Shown: positions 42,305 to 50,219, counted from the stretch's first letter. The stretch is 64,000 nucleotides of DNA from Colimorpha_A sp045540115 (GCA_045540115.1 JAZQGR010000066.1:1-64000); one strand, 5' to 3'. A program made the numbers and translations. Notes: generated from the sequence alone by a model not told the origin.

Positions 42305-42527
42305 AGATGGTGAAATATTGCTATCGCAATATGATATATGCCCTTTGGGCATATTATTGTAAAAAATGATCCGTTGCATTTAGCAACGGATCATTTTTAT
42401 TCCTTAATATTTTCGAAGAAAATATTTCATAGGCGAAGCCTATTTCATACGACGAAGTCGTATTTCACCAATTTGCGAAGCAAATTGATTTCATTGCAGG
42501 TTGAGCTTAGGGATAAGCTCAACCTGC
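42305..42527. repeat. Third array of small hairpins, with terminators inside
   Basis: The array has units ATATTGC-TAT-GCAATAT, ATATGCCC-TTT-GGGCATAT, then the malQ terminator (42362-42398), then ATATTTTC-GAA-GAAAATAT, AGGC-GAA-GCCT, ACGAC-GAA-GTCGT and AATTTGC-GAA-GCAAATT, linked by ATTTCAT as in 961-1135. It ends with a 14-bp perfect hairpin (GCAGGTTGAGCTTA, 42496-42509; complement 42514-42527) that may separate malQ from the convergent gene. Confidence 0.7.
42362..42398. terminator. Terminator of malQ
   Basis: AAAAATGATCCGTTGC and GCAACGGATCATTTTT, a 16-bp stem with A and T runs on both sides. Confidence 0.88.
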
Positions 42528-42543
42528 TAACGGGTGCTTTTTG

Positions 42544-43452
42544 TTATCTCTCTAAAATTCTCTTTATAAGATCGGTCATGAGGTTATCTCTGTCGATGAA
42601 GAAGGCGTAGCGGAAATCGGGGCCGTCCGCTTCCTCATAAATGCCGTCATAATTCGGTATATGGAGCTTTTCAAGGCGGGTGAGCATAAAGCGTTCGTTC
42701 TCGTTCATCAGCCAAGCGACGGCGGTAACGTCCCAGATGCAACGCGTCCAAGCGGTGCCGGAGGCATATTTTTCTGCTGCCTCAATCGTGTGCTCGGCAA
42801 GGTAGTTGGCGATCTTGCTCTTGTCCTTGAGCCAATATTCGAGCTCGGGGCGGGAGATCGTGAAGCTGCTGACGACTCCGTGGCAGGGAAGAAGCACAAG
42901 CGGAACTCCGCTTCCCATAACGACTCTTGCCGCAGCGATGTCCTGATTCATATTGAACTCGCGGGTATGCGTAAAGTGGAGGGCGTGTCCGCCGAGCCAT
43001 ACGACAACGCAGTTTTCGGCGATTTCGGGGTTGAGAAGGATCGCCGATGCCACGTTCGTTATCGCGCCGATCGCGACAACGTAAAGCGGATTTTCGGGGG
43101 AGTAGTTCTTCGCGCGGGCAGCGAGATCCTTCGCCGCATCGGAGATGACAGGCGTCTTTTCGTCGGGCAAATAACGGTCAGAGCCGCGGTAAACGTCGCA
43201 TTTCTCATTCATAAAATCGAGGAGCTTCATTATTTCGTGATAGCTCTTCTCCATTCCGTCGGCGGCGCTGACGGAATTTGAATTGTGGAAGGGCGCGGCG
43301 TAGAGCGCCTTGGTGTTCAATTTTTCCTTGCAGGAAAGAAGATAGGTGATAGCGAACTGGTCGTCTATCTCGTTATACGCATCGGTGTCGAGGACAACGT
43401 CAATGGGACCCGTCGGAACCGACAGGTTTTTGATTCTCTGCTCGTTTGTCAT
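42544..43452 (-). CDS. Nucleoside hydrolase (IUNH family)
   Basis: The 302-residue enzyme cleaves the glycosidic bond of nucleosides to give a base and ribose. The metal-binding motif is DTDAYNEIDD (Asp22, Asp24, Asp30, Asp31), a longer form of the usual DTDPGxDD that occurs in one branch of the family. Further family features are NVASAILLNPEIAENCVVVWLGG and FNMNQD. It overlaps the upstream kinase/AraC fusion gene by 4 nt (ATGA) and so is translated with it. The product ribose is a natural substrate for the neighbouring kinase. Confidence 0.9.
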   Translation of the reverse strand: MTNEQRIKNLSVPTGPIDVVLDTDAYNEIDDQFAITYLLSCKEKLNTKALYAAPFHNSNSVSAADGMEKSYHEIMKLLDFMNEKCDVYRGSDRYLPDEKTPVISDAAKDLAARAKNYSPENPLYVVAIGAITNVASAILLNPEIAENCVVVWLGGHALHFTHTREFNMNQDIAAARVVMGSGVPLVLLPCHGVVSSFTISRPELEYWLKDKSKIANYLAEHTIEAAEKYASGTAWTRCIWDVTAVAWLMNENERFMLTRLEKLHIPNYDGIYEEADGPDFRYAFFIDRDNLMTDLIKRILER

Positions 43453-44687
43453 ATAAATTTCTCCTTTTTATGTCTGTATTGAAGCGGCGTATCGCCGAAT
43501 TTTTCCTTGAAGATCGCGCGGAAGAAGCTTCCGTTTTCGTAACCGACTGCGGTTATTACGTCCTTGACTGACATATCGCTGCGGAGCAGGTAATCTGCCG
43601 CCATCCGGCATCTTGCGTCCTGAAGAAGCTCGGAAAAAGACTTGCCTGTCGTCTTTTTGACAAGGGCGCCCGTGTAGATCACGGAATAGCTGAGAATTGA
43701 CGCAAGCTCGGAAAGAGAGGCGTTTTTAACGTTGCTCTCGATATATTCCATGATCTGTTTGCGGATCAGCTCGCTTTTTCTGTCGGCTTCTCCGCTTTTG
43801 AGGGAGCCGAGCTTAAAAAGAACCTCGTCCTTGATCGGTATCGACGGCGCGGCGCCCATTTTTGAGACGGTGATTGCCGCCGCCGCACTTGCAAGCTTGA
43901 GGTTTTGAGCGATGTCGATACCGCTATGAATGCCGGCGACGAAGTAGCCCGTGAAGGTGTCGCCTGCCGCAGTAGTGTCGACAACGTCGGTTTTGAAGGC
44001 GTATTGACGGTAGCGCGTGCCGTTATCAAGATAAATACAGCCCTTTGAGCCGAGCGTGAGAATGACCTTCAGAGATGGATAATTGGCTTCAAAGTAGGAA
44101 AGCGAAGCCTCGGGATCGTCGCTACCTGAAAATTCCGCCGCCTCAACCTCGTTGAGAAGCACGTAGGAGAGCTTGGAAAGATCGAGTCTTTTGATCTCGT
44201 CGGTGAAGGGAGAGGGGTTGAACACGATGCGCATTTTCTTTTCGTATGCGCGGTCGATAATGTACGGCACCGAGCTTATCTCGTTCTGAAGAAGTATAAT
44301 ATCGCCCTCGGAAAAGTCGGTAAGCACCGAGTCGACAAAGTCCTCAGTCACCATTTCGTTTGATCCCCCGTAAAGGAAGATCGAATTTTCACCCTTGCTC
44401 GATACCTGAATGATGGCATGACCGTTTTTGCCCTCGACTGTCTTGATATAGGAGAGGTCAACGCCGCTTTTTTCAAGCAGATCGGTCAGCATTTTGCCGT
44501 CCTCGCCGATACAGCCCGCGTGGTATACCTTTGCGCCTGCGCGTGCGATGGCAATTGATTGATTAAGACCTTTACCGCCCTCAAAGGTCTCGAGCTTGTA
44601 GGTCGAGAGCGTCTCTCCAACGCGGACGATGTGGTCCATAGAGTAAACGTAGTCAATATTGCAGGATCCGAAATTCAGAATTTTCAT
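43449..44687 (-). CDS. PfkB-family (ribokinase-like) kinase fused to an AraC-type DNA-binding domain
   Basis: Residues 1-297 form a complete ribokinase-like kinase: GGKGLNQ (37-43) for sugar binding, TLGSKG (211-216), and the anion hole and base AAGDTFTGY with Asp243. Residues 308-408 form an AraC/XylS-type DNA-binding domain with two HTH units and the signature DVITAVGYENGSFFRAIFKEKFGDTPLQYR-type stretch at 376-405. The polypeptide is continuous over 412 residues, with no stop or frameshift. It heads an operon with a nucleoside hydrolase, so ribose or a deoxyribose is the likely substrate. ATG 44687 follows ACGGAGG. The fusion suggests one protein both phosphorylates a sugar and controls its own operon. 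That dual role is an inference. Confidence 0.9.
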   Translation of the reverse strand: MKILNFGSCNIDYVYSMDHIVRVGETLSTYKLETFEGGKGLNQSIAIARAGAKVYHAGCIGEDGKMLTDLLEKSGVDLSYIKTVEGKNGHAIIQVSSKGENSIFLYGGSNEMVTEDFVDSVLTDFSEGDIILLQNEISSVPYIIDRAYEKKMRIVFNPSPFTDEIKRLDLSKLSYVLLNEVEAAEFSGSDDPEASLSYFEANYPSLKVILTLGSKGCIYLDNGTRYRQYAFKTDVVDTTAAGDTFTGYFVAGIHSGIDIAQNLKLASAAAAITVSKMGAAPSIPIKDEVLFKLGSLKSGEADRKSELIRKQIMEYIESNVKNASLSELASILSYSVIYTGALVKKTTGKSFSELLQDARCRMAADYLLRSDMSVKDVITAVGYENGSFFRAIFKEKFGDTPLQYRHKKEKFI

Positions 44688-44709
44688 CGACTATACCTCC
44701 GTTGATTTC

Positions 44710-44738
44710 ATTATAACACGCTTTTCGTCTCTTAACAA
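44710..44738 (-). promoter_or_regulatory. Promoter of the kinase/AraC fusion operon (minus strand)
   Basis: Read on the minus strand: TTGTTA (44738-44733), 17 nt, TATAAT (44715-44710). The -35 edge touches the inverted repeat at 44723-44767. Confidence 0.74.
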
Positions 44739-44767
44739 GGTCTTTTTGCAACCAAAAAGAGACGAAA
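44723..44767. promoter_or_regulatory. 11-bp inverted repeat, candidate operator for the kinase/AraC fusion
   Basis: TTTCGTCTCTT (44723-44733) and AAGAGACGAAA (44757-44767) are perfect complements separated by 23 nt. The centre (44745) lies about 42 bp upstream of the predicted start of the fusion operon. The arms are two helical turns or more apart, as for two AraC-type monomers. Confidence 0.55.
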
Positions 44768-44858
44768 TGCAAGAATTTTATGCGCGCGTCCTTGTCTGGG
44801 CTCGATATATTGCCGCTGCGACAATTTTAAAATATTCCAAAATAAATATCTGTAAACT

Positions 44859-44915
44859 TGTTGACAATTCAACAGGTCTGTGTTATAATTTTCCCGGCTT
44901 GTTGAAAAATCAACA
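44859..44915 (+). promoter_or_regulatory. Promoter of the MarR-GT8 operon with two identical operators
   Basis: TTGACA (44861-44866), 17 nt and TATAAT (44884-44889) make a perfect promoter. TGTTGA-N4-TCAACA occurs twice: at 44859-44874 over the -35 and at 44900-44915 just after the expected start. Their centres are 41 bp apart, about four helical turns. This is the layout of a MarR-type autorepressor. Confidence 0.8.
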
Positions 44916-44931
44916 ATTACAGGGAGCAGAA

Positions 44932-46332
44932 ATGAAAGAAAGATTTGAAACCTTTTCGGTGCTGATAAACCGCATAAGACGAAATATGCGCAGAATAAAG
45001 ATTCGCGAAATGGAAGAATACGGACTCCGAAGCGCGCACATGTCCTGCCTATACCTCCTCTACTCTGAGGATAACCTTACCGCAACCGAGCTTTGCGAGC
45101 GTTGCGAGGAGGATAAGGCGACGGTATCGCGTGCGATCGAGCATCTCGAAGAGAACGGCTTCATTACCTGCAAATCCCGAAAGGCAAAAAGATATAAGTG
45201 CCCCATCGCCCTTACGAAAATGGGCAAAAAGGTCGGAAAACAGATCGCAGAAAAGCTTGACCGTGTTATCGATCAGATGTGCGAAGGTCTTTCCGAAGAC
45301 GAGCGGGACACGTTCTACCGCGCCCTTTCCAAGGTCAGCGACAATCTTCAGTCAATTGCCGATACAAGTTTAACAAGAGGTAATGAAATGTCAACTAACG
45401 AAAATGAAACTAAAAACGGAATTATTCCGATATTCTTCTCCACCGACGATAACTACATACCCTTCCTCGACGTAGCGATCCGTTCCCTGATAAAAAACGC
45501 GTCGAAGGAATACTCCTACAAATTGATCGTTCTCAACACGGGACTCAATCCCGAAAACGTCGCAAAGGTGATGCAGAACGTTCAGCCCGGATTTATTGAC
45601 ATTGAATTTGTTGACATCTCGGAGCAGCTTGAGGATATCAAGGCAAAGCTCAAAGATGTATACCATTTCTCGATAGTTACCTATTACCGTCTTTTTATCG
45701 CGTCCCTTTTCCCTCAGTACGATAAGGCGCTTTACCTTGACTGCGACCTCGTCGTTACCGGCGACATCTCGGAGCTTTACAGCTTCGAGCTTGACGACAA
45801 CATCCTCGGCGCTTGTCCCGAGGAGTTTGTGCAGAATACTCCCGAGTTCCGCCTCTACGCGAAGATGGCGCTCGGCGTTGATCCGGATACCTACGTAAAC
45901 GCGGGCGTTCTCGTTATGAATCTCGCTCAGTTCAGAAAGAACAAGATCGAAAAGAAGTTCATCAAGCTTATTACCAAATACGATTTCGATCTTCTCGATC
46001 CCGATCAAGCATATCTTAACTACCTCTGCCGCGACAAGATCCTTGTTCTCCCGAACGGTTGGAATAAGGAGCCCTTCGATATTCCCTGTGAGGGAAACAA
46101 AAACATCGTTCACTACGCCCTTTACAAGAAGCCATGGCAGTACGAGGATACTCCCGACGGTGAATACTTCTGGGAATATGCGAAAGACTCCTCCTTCTAC
46201 GATGTAATCCTCGAAAGAAAAGCAGCCTTTACCGATGAAGAAAAAGCGGCAAAGGAAGAGGCGGGAAGTGAGATCCTTGAGCACGCGCTCAAGATCGTCG
46301 AATCTGACGAAACGTTTTTGAAGAAGCTTTGA
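44932..46332 (+). CDS. MarR-type regulator fused to a GT8 glycosyltransferase
   Basis: The 466-residue frame joins two known domains. Residues 1-148 are a MarR regulator: dimer helices, an HTH at about 50-75 (TATELCERCEEDKATVSRAIEHL) and a wing. Residues 165-466 are a GT8 transferase: IPIFFSTDDNYIPFLDVAIRSL, the metal motif Asp270-Cys-Asp272 in YLDCD, the VNAGVLVMN block and the C-terminal VHYA. No stop separates them. An internal ATG at 45388 (Met153), behind AGAGGT, could give free GT8. TAA and TGA stops stand right there in another frame, so an indel may have joined two genes. The start ATG follows AGGGAG. Confidence 0.85.
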   Translation: MKERFETFSVLINRIRRNMRRIKIREMEEYGLRSAHMSCLYLLYSEDNLTATELCERCEEDKATVSRAIEHLEENGFITCKSRKAKRYKCPIALTKMGKKVGKQIAEKLDRVIDQMCEGLSEDERDTFYRALSKVSDNLQSIADTSLTRGNEMSTNENETKNGIIPIFFSTDDNYIPFLDVAIRSLIKNASKEYSYKLIVLNTGLNPENVAKVMQNVQPGFIDIEFVDISEQLEDIKAKLKDVYHFSIVTYYRLFIASLFPQYDKALYLDCDLVVTGDISELYSFELDDNILGACPEEFVQNTPEFRLYAKMALGVDPDTYVNAGVLVMNLAQFRKNKIEKKFIKLITKYDFDLLDPDQAYLNYLCRDKILVLPNGWNKEPFDIPCEGNKNIVHYALYKKPWQYEDTPDGEYFWEYAKDSSFYDVILERKAAFTDEEKAAKEEAGSEILEHALKIVESDETFLKKL

Positions 46333-46341
46333 GGTGAATAA

Positions 46342-47172
46342 GTGGAAAAGTCAGAACATAAGTTAGAGCTGCTTCGCCGAATCGCCGAGCTTGAAAAAAA
46401 GGAGCTCTGGCACCTCGACGTCGAGGACGATCCCGAGACCTACCCCCTCATGCCCGATCAGATCGATTACCTCAATGAAAAGCTTATAAATAAGATAAAG
46501 AATAAAATTGCAAACAAGGCGGGCTCGAAGTTCTTCGACAAGATGATTGCAGACGGTCAACTCGTTATAAAGGAAGTCAAGGGAATCGAGAATTTTACTG
46601 CCGTTGAGGGCGGTAAGCTCGTAACCTGTAACCATTTCAGCGTCGGTGACAACTACGCGGTATGGGTCGCGCTCCGCGACTATATGGGCGGAAAGCTTCT
46701 TTACAAGGTTATTCGCGAGGGTAATTACACGAACCCTCCGAAGCCCTTTGGACTATTCATGCGCCACTGTAACACCCTTCCCCTCTCAAGCCAGCTTTCG
46801 ACGATGAAGAAGTTCTCGAAGGCGGTAAAGGTTCTTCTTTCGCGCGGCGAAACGATACTCATTTATCCCGAGCAGTCGATGTGGTGGAATTATCGCAAGC
46901 CCAAGCCGATGCAGGACGGCGCGTTCGCGCTCGCGGTCCGCAACAATACGCCGATCGTTCCGATATTTATCACGATGACCGACAGCGAAACCATCGACGG
47001 CGACGGTTTCCCAGTTCAGGAATACACGATCAACATTCTCCCTGCGATCTATCCCGACAAGTCGCTCCCGTCAGGCGAGCGCAAGGATAAGATGAAGCGC
47101 GAGAATTACGAGGCGTGGGTAAAGGTCTACGAGGAGTTTTACCAAAAGCCCCTCGTTTACGGTGAAGAATAA
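46342..47172 (+). CDS. PlsC-type acyltransferase (glycolipid or phospholipid)
   Basis: The 276-residue protein has the lysophospholipid acyltransferase motifs: block I CNHFSVGD with His98 and Asp103, block II LPLSSQ, and block III YPEQSMWWNYRKP with a basic pair. No strong membrane helix precedes it, unlike typical PlsC, which suggests peripheral binding to the membrane. GTG 46342 follows GAGGTGAATAA. It is 9 nt after the MarR-GT8 gene and overlaps the next gene by 1 nt, so the three act together. Acylation of a glycolipid made by the GT8 domain is a reasonable guess. Confidence 0.85.
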   Translation: MEKSEHKLELLRRIAELEKKELWHLDVEDDPETYPLMPDQIDYLNEKLINKIKNKIANKAGSKFFDKMIADGQLVIKEVKGIENFTAVEGGKLVTCNHFSVGDNYAVWVALRDYMGGKLLYKVIREGNYTNPPKPFGLFMRHCNTLPLSSQLSTMKKFSKAVKVLLSRGETILIYPEQSMWWNYRKPKPMQDGAFALAVRNNTPIVPIFITMTDSETIDGDGFPVQEYTINILPAIYPDKSLPSGERKDKMKRENYEAWVKVYEEFYQKPLVYGEE

Positions 47173-47753
47173 TGGTGCTGTATTTTTCCGTTATCGGTAT
47201 CGCGATGGCGATAATCTTGGTTGTCAACATCGCTTGTCAGACAGCAGCCTGGTACTATATCGTTATTGCGACGGTCTGGTGTACCGCTCTGCAGTTCGCA
47301 ATTGACATTTCGATCGCAGGAATCATCAAATTGATGCCTGACGGATGGTTCGGTGTTGATAATCCTCATTACCTCGTGACCGACCGCGAAAAAAGATTTT
47401 ACGGAAAGCTCAAGGTTCGGTATTGGAAGGACTATGTATGGGAGCTCGGCGGAATCGGCGGCTTCAGCAAAAAGGTCTTGAAGGAGCCCGATAATCCCAA
47501 ATACATCGAAAAATTTATCATCGAGTGCAACAAGGGCGTCCTTACCCACCGTCTTTCCTACCCTGCAGGATTTCTTGCGATGCTGACGCTTCCCAATATC
47601 TGCTCGCTTACTATTGCGCTTCCCGTTTCCGTCGTTAATCTCTTTTTAAATATACTTCCGACGCTTGCGCTTCGCTACAATACCCCGATGCTCAAGGCGG
47701 TGCTTGCGAGAATGAGAAAAAAGGAAGCAAGAGAAAAAAACACAGTAATTTAA
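47172..47753 (+). CDS. CrtO-like acyltransferase (glycosyl-diaponeurosporenoate type)
   Basis: The 193-residue protein has about three membrane helices (about 5-26, 30-52, 143-168) and the family block YGKLKVRYWKDYVWELGG plus VLKEP and RLSYP. In Staphylococcus the relative CrtO adds a fatty acid to a glucosyl carotenoid after a glycosyltransferase step. Many non-pigmented Clostridia carry such genes, so the acceptor here may be another glycolipid. ATG overlaps the preceding TAA by one base (TAATG). A terminator follows immediately. Confidence 0.82.
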   Translation: MVLYFSVIGIAMAIILVVNIACQTAAWYYIVIATVWCTALQFAIDISIAGIIKLMPDGWFGVDNPHYLVTDREKRFYGKLKVRYWKDYVWELGGIGGFSKKVLKEPDNPKYIEKFIIECNKGVLTHRLSYPAGFLAMLTLPNICSLTIALPVSVVNLFLNILPTLALRYNTPMLKAVLARMRKKEAREKNTVI

Positions 47754-47782
47754 GCCACCCGTTCGGGTGGCTTTTCGTTTTT
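47752..47782 (+). terminator. Terminator of the MarR-GT8 operon
   Basis: AAGCCACCCGTTCGGGTGGCTT followed by TTCGTTTTT. Confidence 0.87.
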
Positions 47783-47880
47783 GGGAAAGCTGACGACGTT
47801 CCCCGTTTCATCGGTAGGGGAGGGGCAACCCCGAACCCGCGCGATGTAGCAAATTCAAGCAACGAATTTCGGCAAAGTAA

Positions 47881-47908
47881 TTGACTTTTAGCCTTGTTAT
47901 GTTATAAT
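47881..47908 (+). promoter_or_regulatory. Promoter of the beta-propeller pair
   Basis: TTGACT (47881-47886), 16 nt, TATAAT (47903-47908). The gap from 47783 holds only repeat-like GGGGAGGGGCAACCCC sequence. Confidence 0.75.
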
Positions 47909-47974
47909 TAAATTGACGCAGATCATACCACACAAAACATAATAGCAAGCAAGATTGATTGAGGAGTAATCAAT

Positions 47975-49045
47975 ATGAACACGCATATTTTTTCGGGATA
48001 TTTCGGACACGGAAGCTGTCACTGTCAGGGAATCGCCGTTGACAAAAAGAACGGTTACATCTACTATTCCTTCACGACAAAGCTCGTAAAGGGCGATCTT
48101 GACGGCAATGTCATCGGCTCGGTCGATAAGATAGTCGGACACCTCGGATGTATTGATTTCAACGAGCATGACGGCAAGCTCTACGCTTCCCTCGAATACA
48201 AAAACGACGAGATTGGACGCGGGATCCTGAAGTCGATCGGCGTGAGCGACGACAGCCTTGAGGACGCGTTCTATATCGCGATCTTTGACGTCGACAAAAT
48301 CGACAGAATGGGCATGGACGCCGAGACCGACGGCATCATGAGAACCGTTTATCTGAAAACCGTCGTTGACGACTACAACGGCGTAGCAAAAAACGGAGCG
48401 CCTCACGTTCACGGCTGCTCGGGCATTGACGGAACGACTATCGGTCCGGACTTCGGAGATAAAAACGGCAAGCACTATCTTCACGTTTGCTATGGAGTTT
48501 ACTCCGATCATTCCCGCACCGACAACGATTATCAGGTCGTCTGTCAGTATGACATCGACCAATGGTGGGATAATTACGCAAAGCCGCTCAACCAGCACGC
48601 GATGCACCGCAGCGGCCCCGGAAACCCGAGAAACAAGTACTTCTTCTATACGGGAAACACGACCTACGGTGTGCAGAATTTCGAGTATGACGAATTTACG
48701 GGCGACTATTTCGCCTGCGTTTACGAGGGAACGAAGCCGATCTTCCCGAATTACCCGATGTTCGTCGTTGACGGAAGCGTTCCTGCCGCAAAAAAGGAGC
48801 TTGTCGGCTGCGACGGCGAAAAAGGACTCGTTCTTTCCCTCAAAAACACAGGAGAATGTGAAAACGGGATCTTCGGCGTTAAATTCCCACACGGAAGCAC
48901 AGGTCTCTGCTCGCTCGGTGACGGAAGATTTTATATTTCGCATCATACCTATTCAAAGGAAGACGGACACGCTACAAACGCTTATCTCTACCGTTTGACA
49001 AACGAAAACGGAATTTTGGAATTTTTAAAGGTGGATCAAGAATGA
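47975..49045 (+). CDS. Predicted beta-propeller protein of unknown function (356 aa)
   Basis: The family is not named with confidence. Strand-rich repeats such as HCQGIAVDKKNGYIYYSFTTKLVKGDLDGNVIGS and VQNFEYDEFTGDYFACVYEG have the spacing of propeller blades. Histidine-rich spots (GHGSCHC near 11-17, HVHGC near 141) could bind metal. There is no signal peptide. The next gene overlaps its stop by 4 nt. A sugar-binding or lyase role is only a guess from the neighbouring gene and the gut-glycan setting. Confidence 0.72.
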   Translation: MNTHIFSGYFGHGSCHCQGIAVDKKNGYIYYSFTTKLVKGDLDGNVIGSVDKIVGHLGCIDFNEHDGKLYASLEYKNDEIGRGILKSIGVSDDSLEDAFYIAIFDVDKIDRMGMDAETDGIMRTVYLKTVVDDYNGVAKNGAPHVHGCSGIDGTTIGPDFGDKNGKHYLHVCYGVYSDHSRTDNDYQVVCQYDIDQWWDNYAKPLNQHAMHRSGPGNPRNKYFFYTGNTTYGVQNFEYDEFTGDYFACVYEGTKPIFPNYPMFVVDGSVPAAKKELVGCDGEKGLVLSLKNTGECENGIFGVKFPHGSTGLCSLGDGRFYISHHTYSKEDGHATNAYLYRLTNENGILEFLKVDQE

Positions 49046-50187
49046 AAAAGAGAATAATCACCCCCGATGATGGATACGAATATTTCTTCGGGTACTACGA
49101 TCTTCAGCCGTATAACAAGGATATGACCTTGCATCTTGCCGCAAGAAGCACCTTTGCGGATCACATTCCGCAGTCAGGTGACGAGCTTTCGCTCGGATAT
49201 ATCGATCTTAAGAGAAACACATTCGTCGAGATCGCGAAAACGAAGGCATGGAATTTTCAGCAGGGCGCACTTTTACAGTGGTTTGACGACGAAAGCGTTA
49301 TATTCAATGATTTCGACGGCGAAAAATATATAAGCCGCGTGCTTGACCTTCGCGGAAACGAGCTTCGCCGCTACGACAGAGCATTTGCTGCGGTTTCGAC
49401 GAAGTCTGAAAAGGCGATCTCAATTAACTTCAGCCGAATCTATAATTTTCGCCCCGGATACGGATACTGTAATATCGCGGATCCCTATTACGATATTCTC
49501 TCGCCCGATGACGACGGTATCTTCCTTACCGACCTTGAGAGCGGAGAAAGCAAGCTGCTTCTTTCCTACGCCAAGATGAAGGAGATCTTCGAGGAGGAGC
49601 CATTCACAAGCGAAAAGCTTGTTATAAATCACATAAATTTCGATCCCGAGGGAGAAAAATGCGTATTTCTGCTACGTAATTTTCCGTCGGGAAAGAAAAG
49701 GTGGGGAACAGTCCTTGCAGCAATTGATCTTAACGGAAGCGTCACACCTCTTACCCGATTTGAGGTTAATTCGCACTATTCCTTTAAGGATAGCCGTACT
49801 CTTATGATATACTCCGGATTGCCTCGTTGGGGAATATACTTTATCGACACCGTGACGGGAGAACGCGAGGAGCTTTGCGATCCTCTTTGCGATGACGATG
49901 ATATTCATTGCAGCTATTCTCCCGACCGCAAGTATTTTATCGGCGACGGTTATCCCGACAAAAACGATAAAAGAACGCTGTTCTACTACAATTTTGAGAA
50001 GAAGCGTTCAAAGGCGCTCTTCTCGGTTTATTCCCTGCCTGACGGCGGATGTACCGATATCCGTTGTGATCTCCACGCGCGCTTCTCACCCGATGGAAGC
50101 AGAATCTCCTACGATACGACTGAAAACGTAAGGCGTCAGATCGCGGAGATAATTTGGGAAGACGGCGATTTTGATTTTGAGAATTAA
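49042..50187 (+). CDS. WD40/TolB-like beta-propeller protein (PL22-like architecture)
   Basis: The 381-residue soluble protein has repeats of the TolB type: INFDPEGEKCVFLLRN, CSYSPDRKYFIGDGYP, and CDLHARFSPDGSRISYD. That layout, with histidines at NHINFD and DLHARFS, resembles oligogalacturonate lyases, whose manganese is held by such histidines. The overall length fits. A lyase activity is not proven. It is coupled to the preceding propeller gene by a 4-nt overlap (ATGA) and followed by a terminator. Confidence 0.68.
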   Translation: MKKRIITPDDGYEYFFGYYDLQPYNKDMTLHLAARSTFADHIPQSGDELSLGYIDLKRNTFVEIAKTKAWNFQQGALLQWFDDESVIFNDFDGEKYISRVLDLRGNELRRYDRAFAAVSTKSEKAISINFSRIYNFRPGYGYCNIADPYYDILSPDDDGIFLTDLESGESKLLLSYAKMKEIFEEEPFTSEKLVINHINFDPEGEKCVFLLRNFPSGKKRWGTVLAAIDLNGSVTPLTRFEVNSHYSFKDSRTLMIYSGLPRWGIYFIDTVTGEREELCDPLCDDDDIHCSYSPDRKYFIGDGYPDKNDKRTLFYYNFEKKRSKALFSVYSLPDGGCTDIRCDLHARFSPDGSRISYDTTENVRRQIAEIIWEDGDFDFEN

Positions 50188-50188
50188 C

Positions 50189-50219
50189 GTAAAAGACACC
50201 CGAAAGGGTGTCTTTTACT
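50189..50219 (+). terminator. Terminator of the beta-propeller pair
   Basis: AAAAGACACCCGAAAGGGTGTCTTTTACTG, a 9-bp stem with a T run. Confidence 0.85.
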
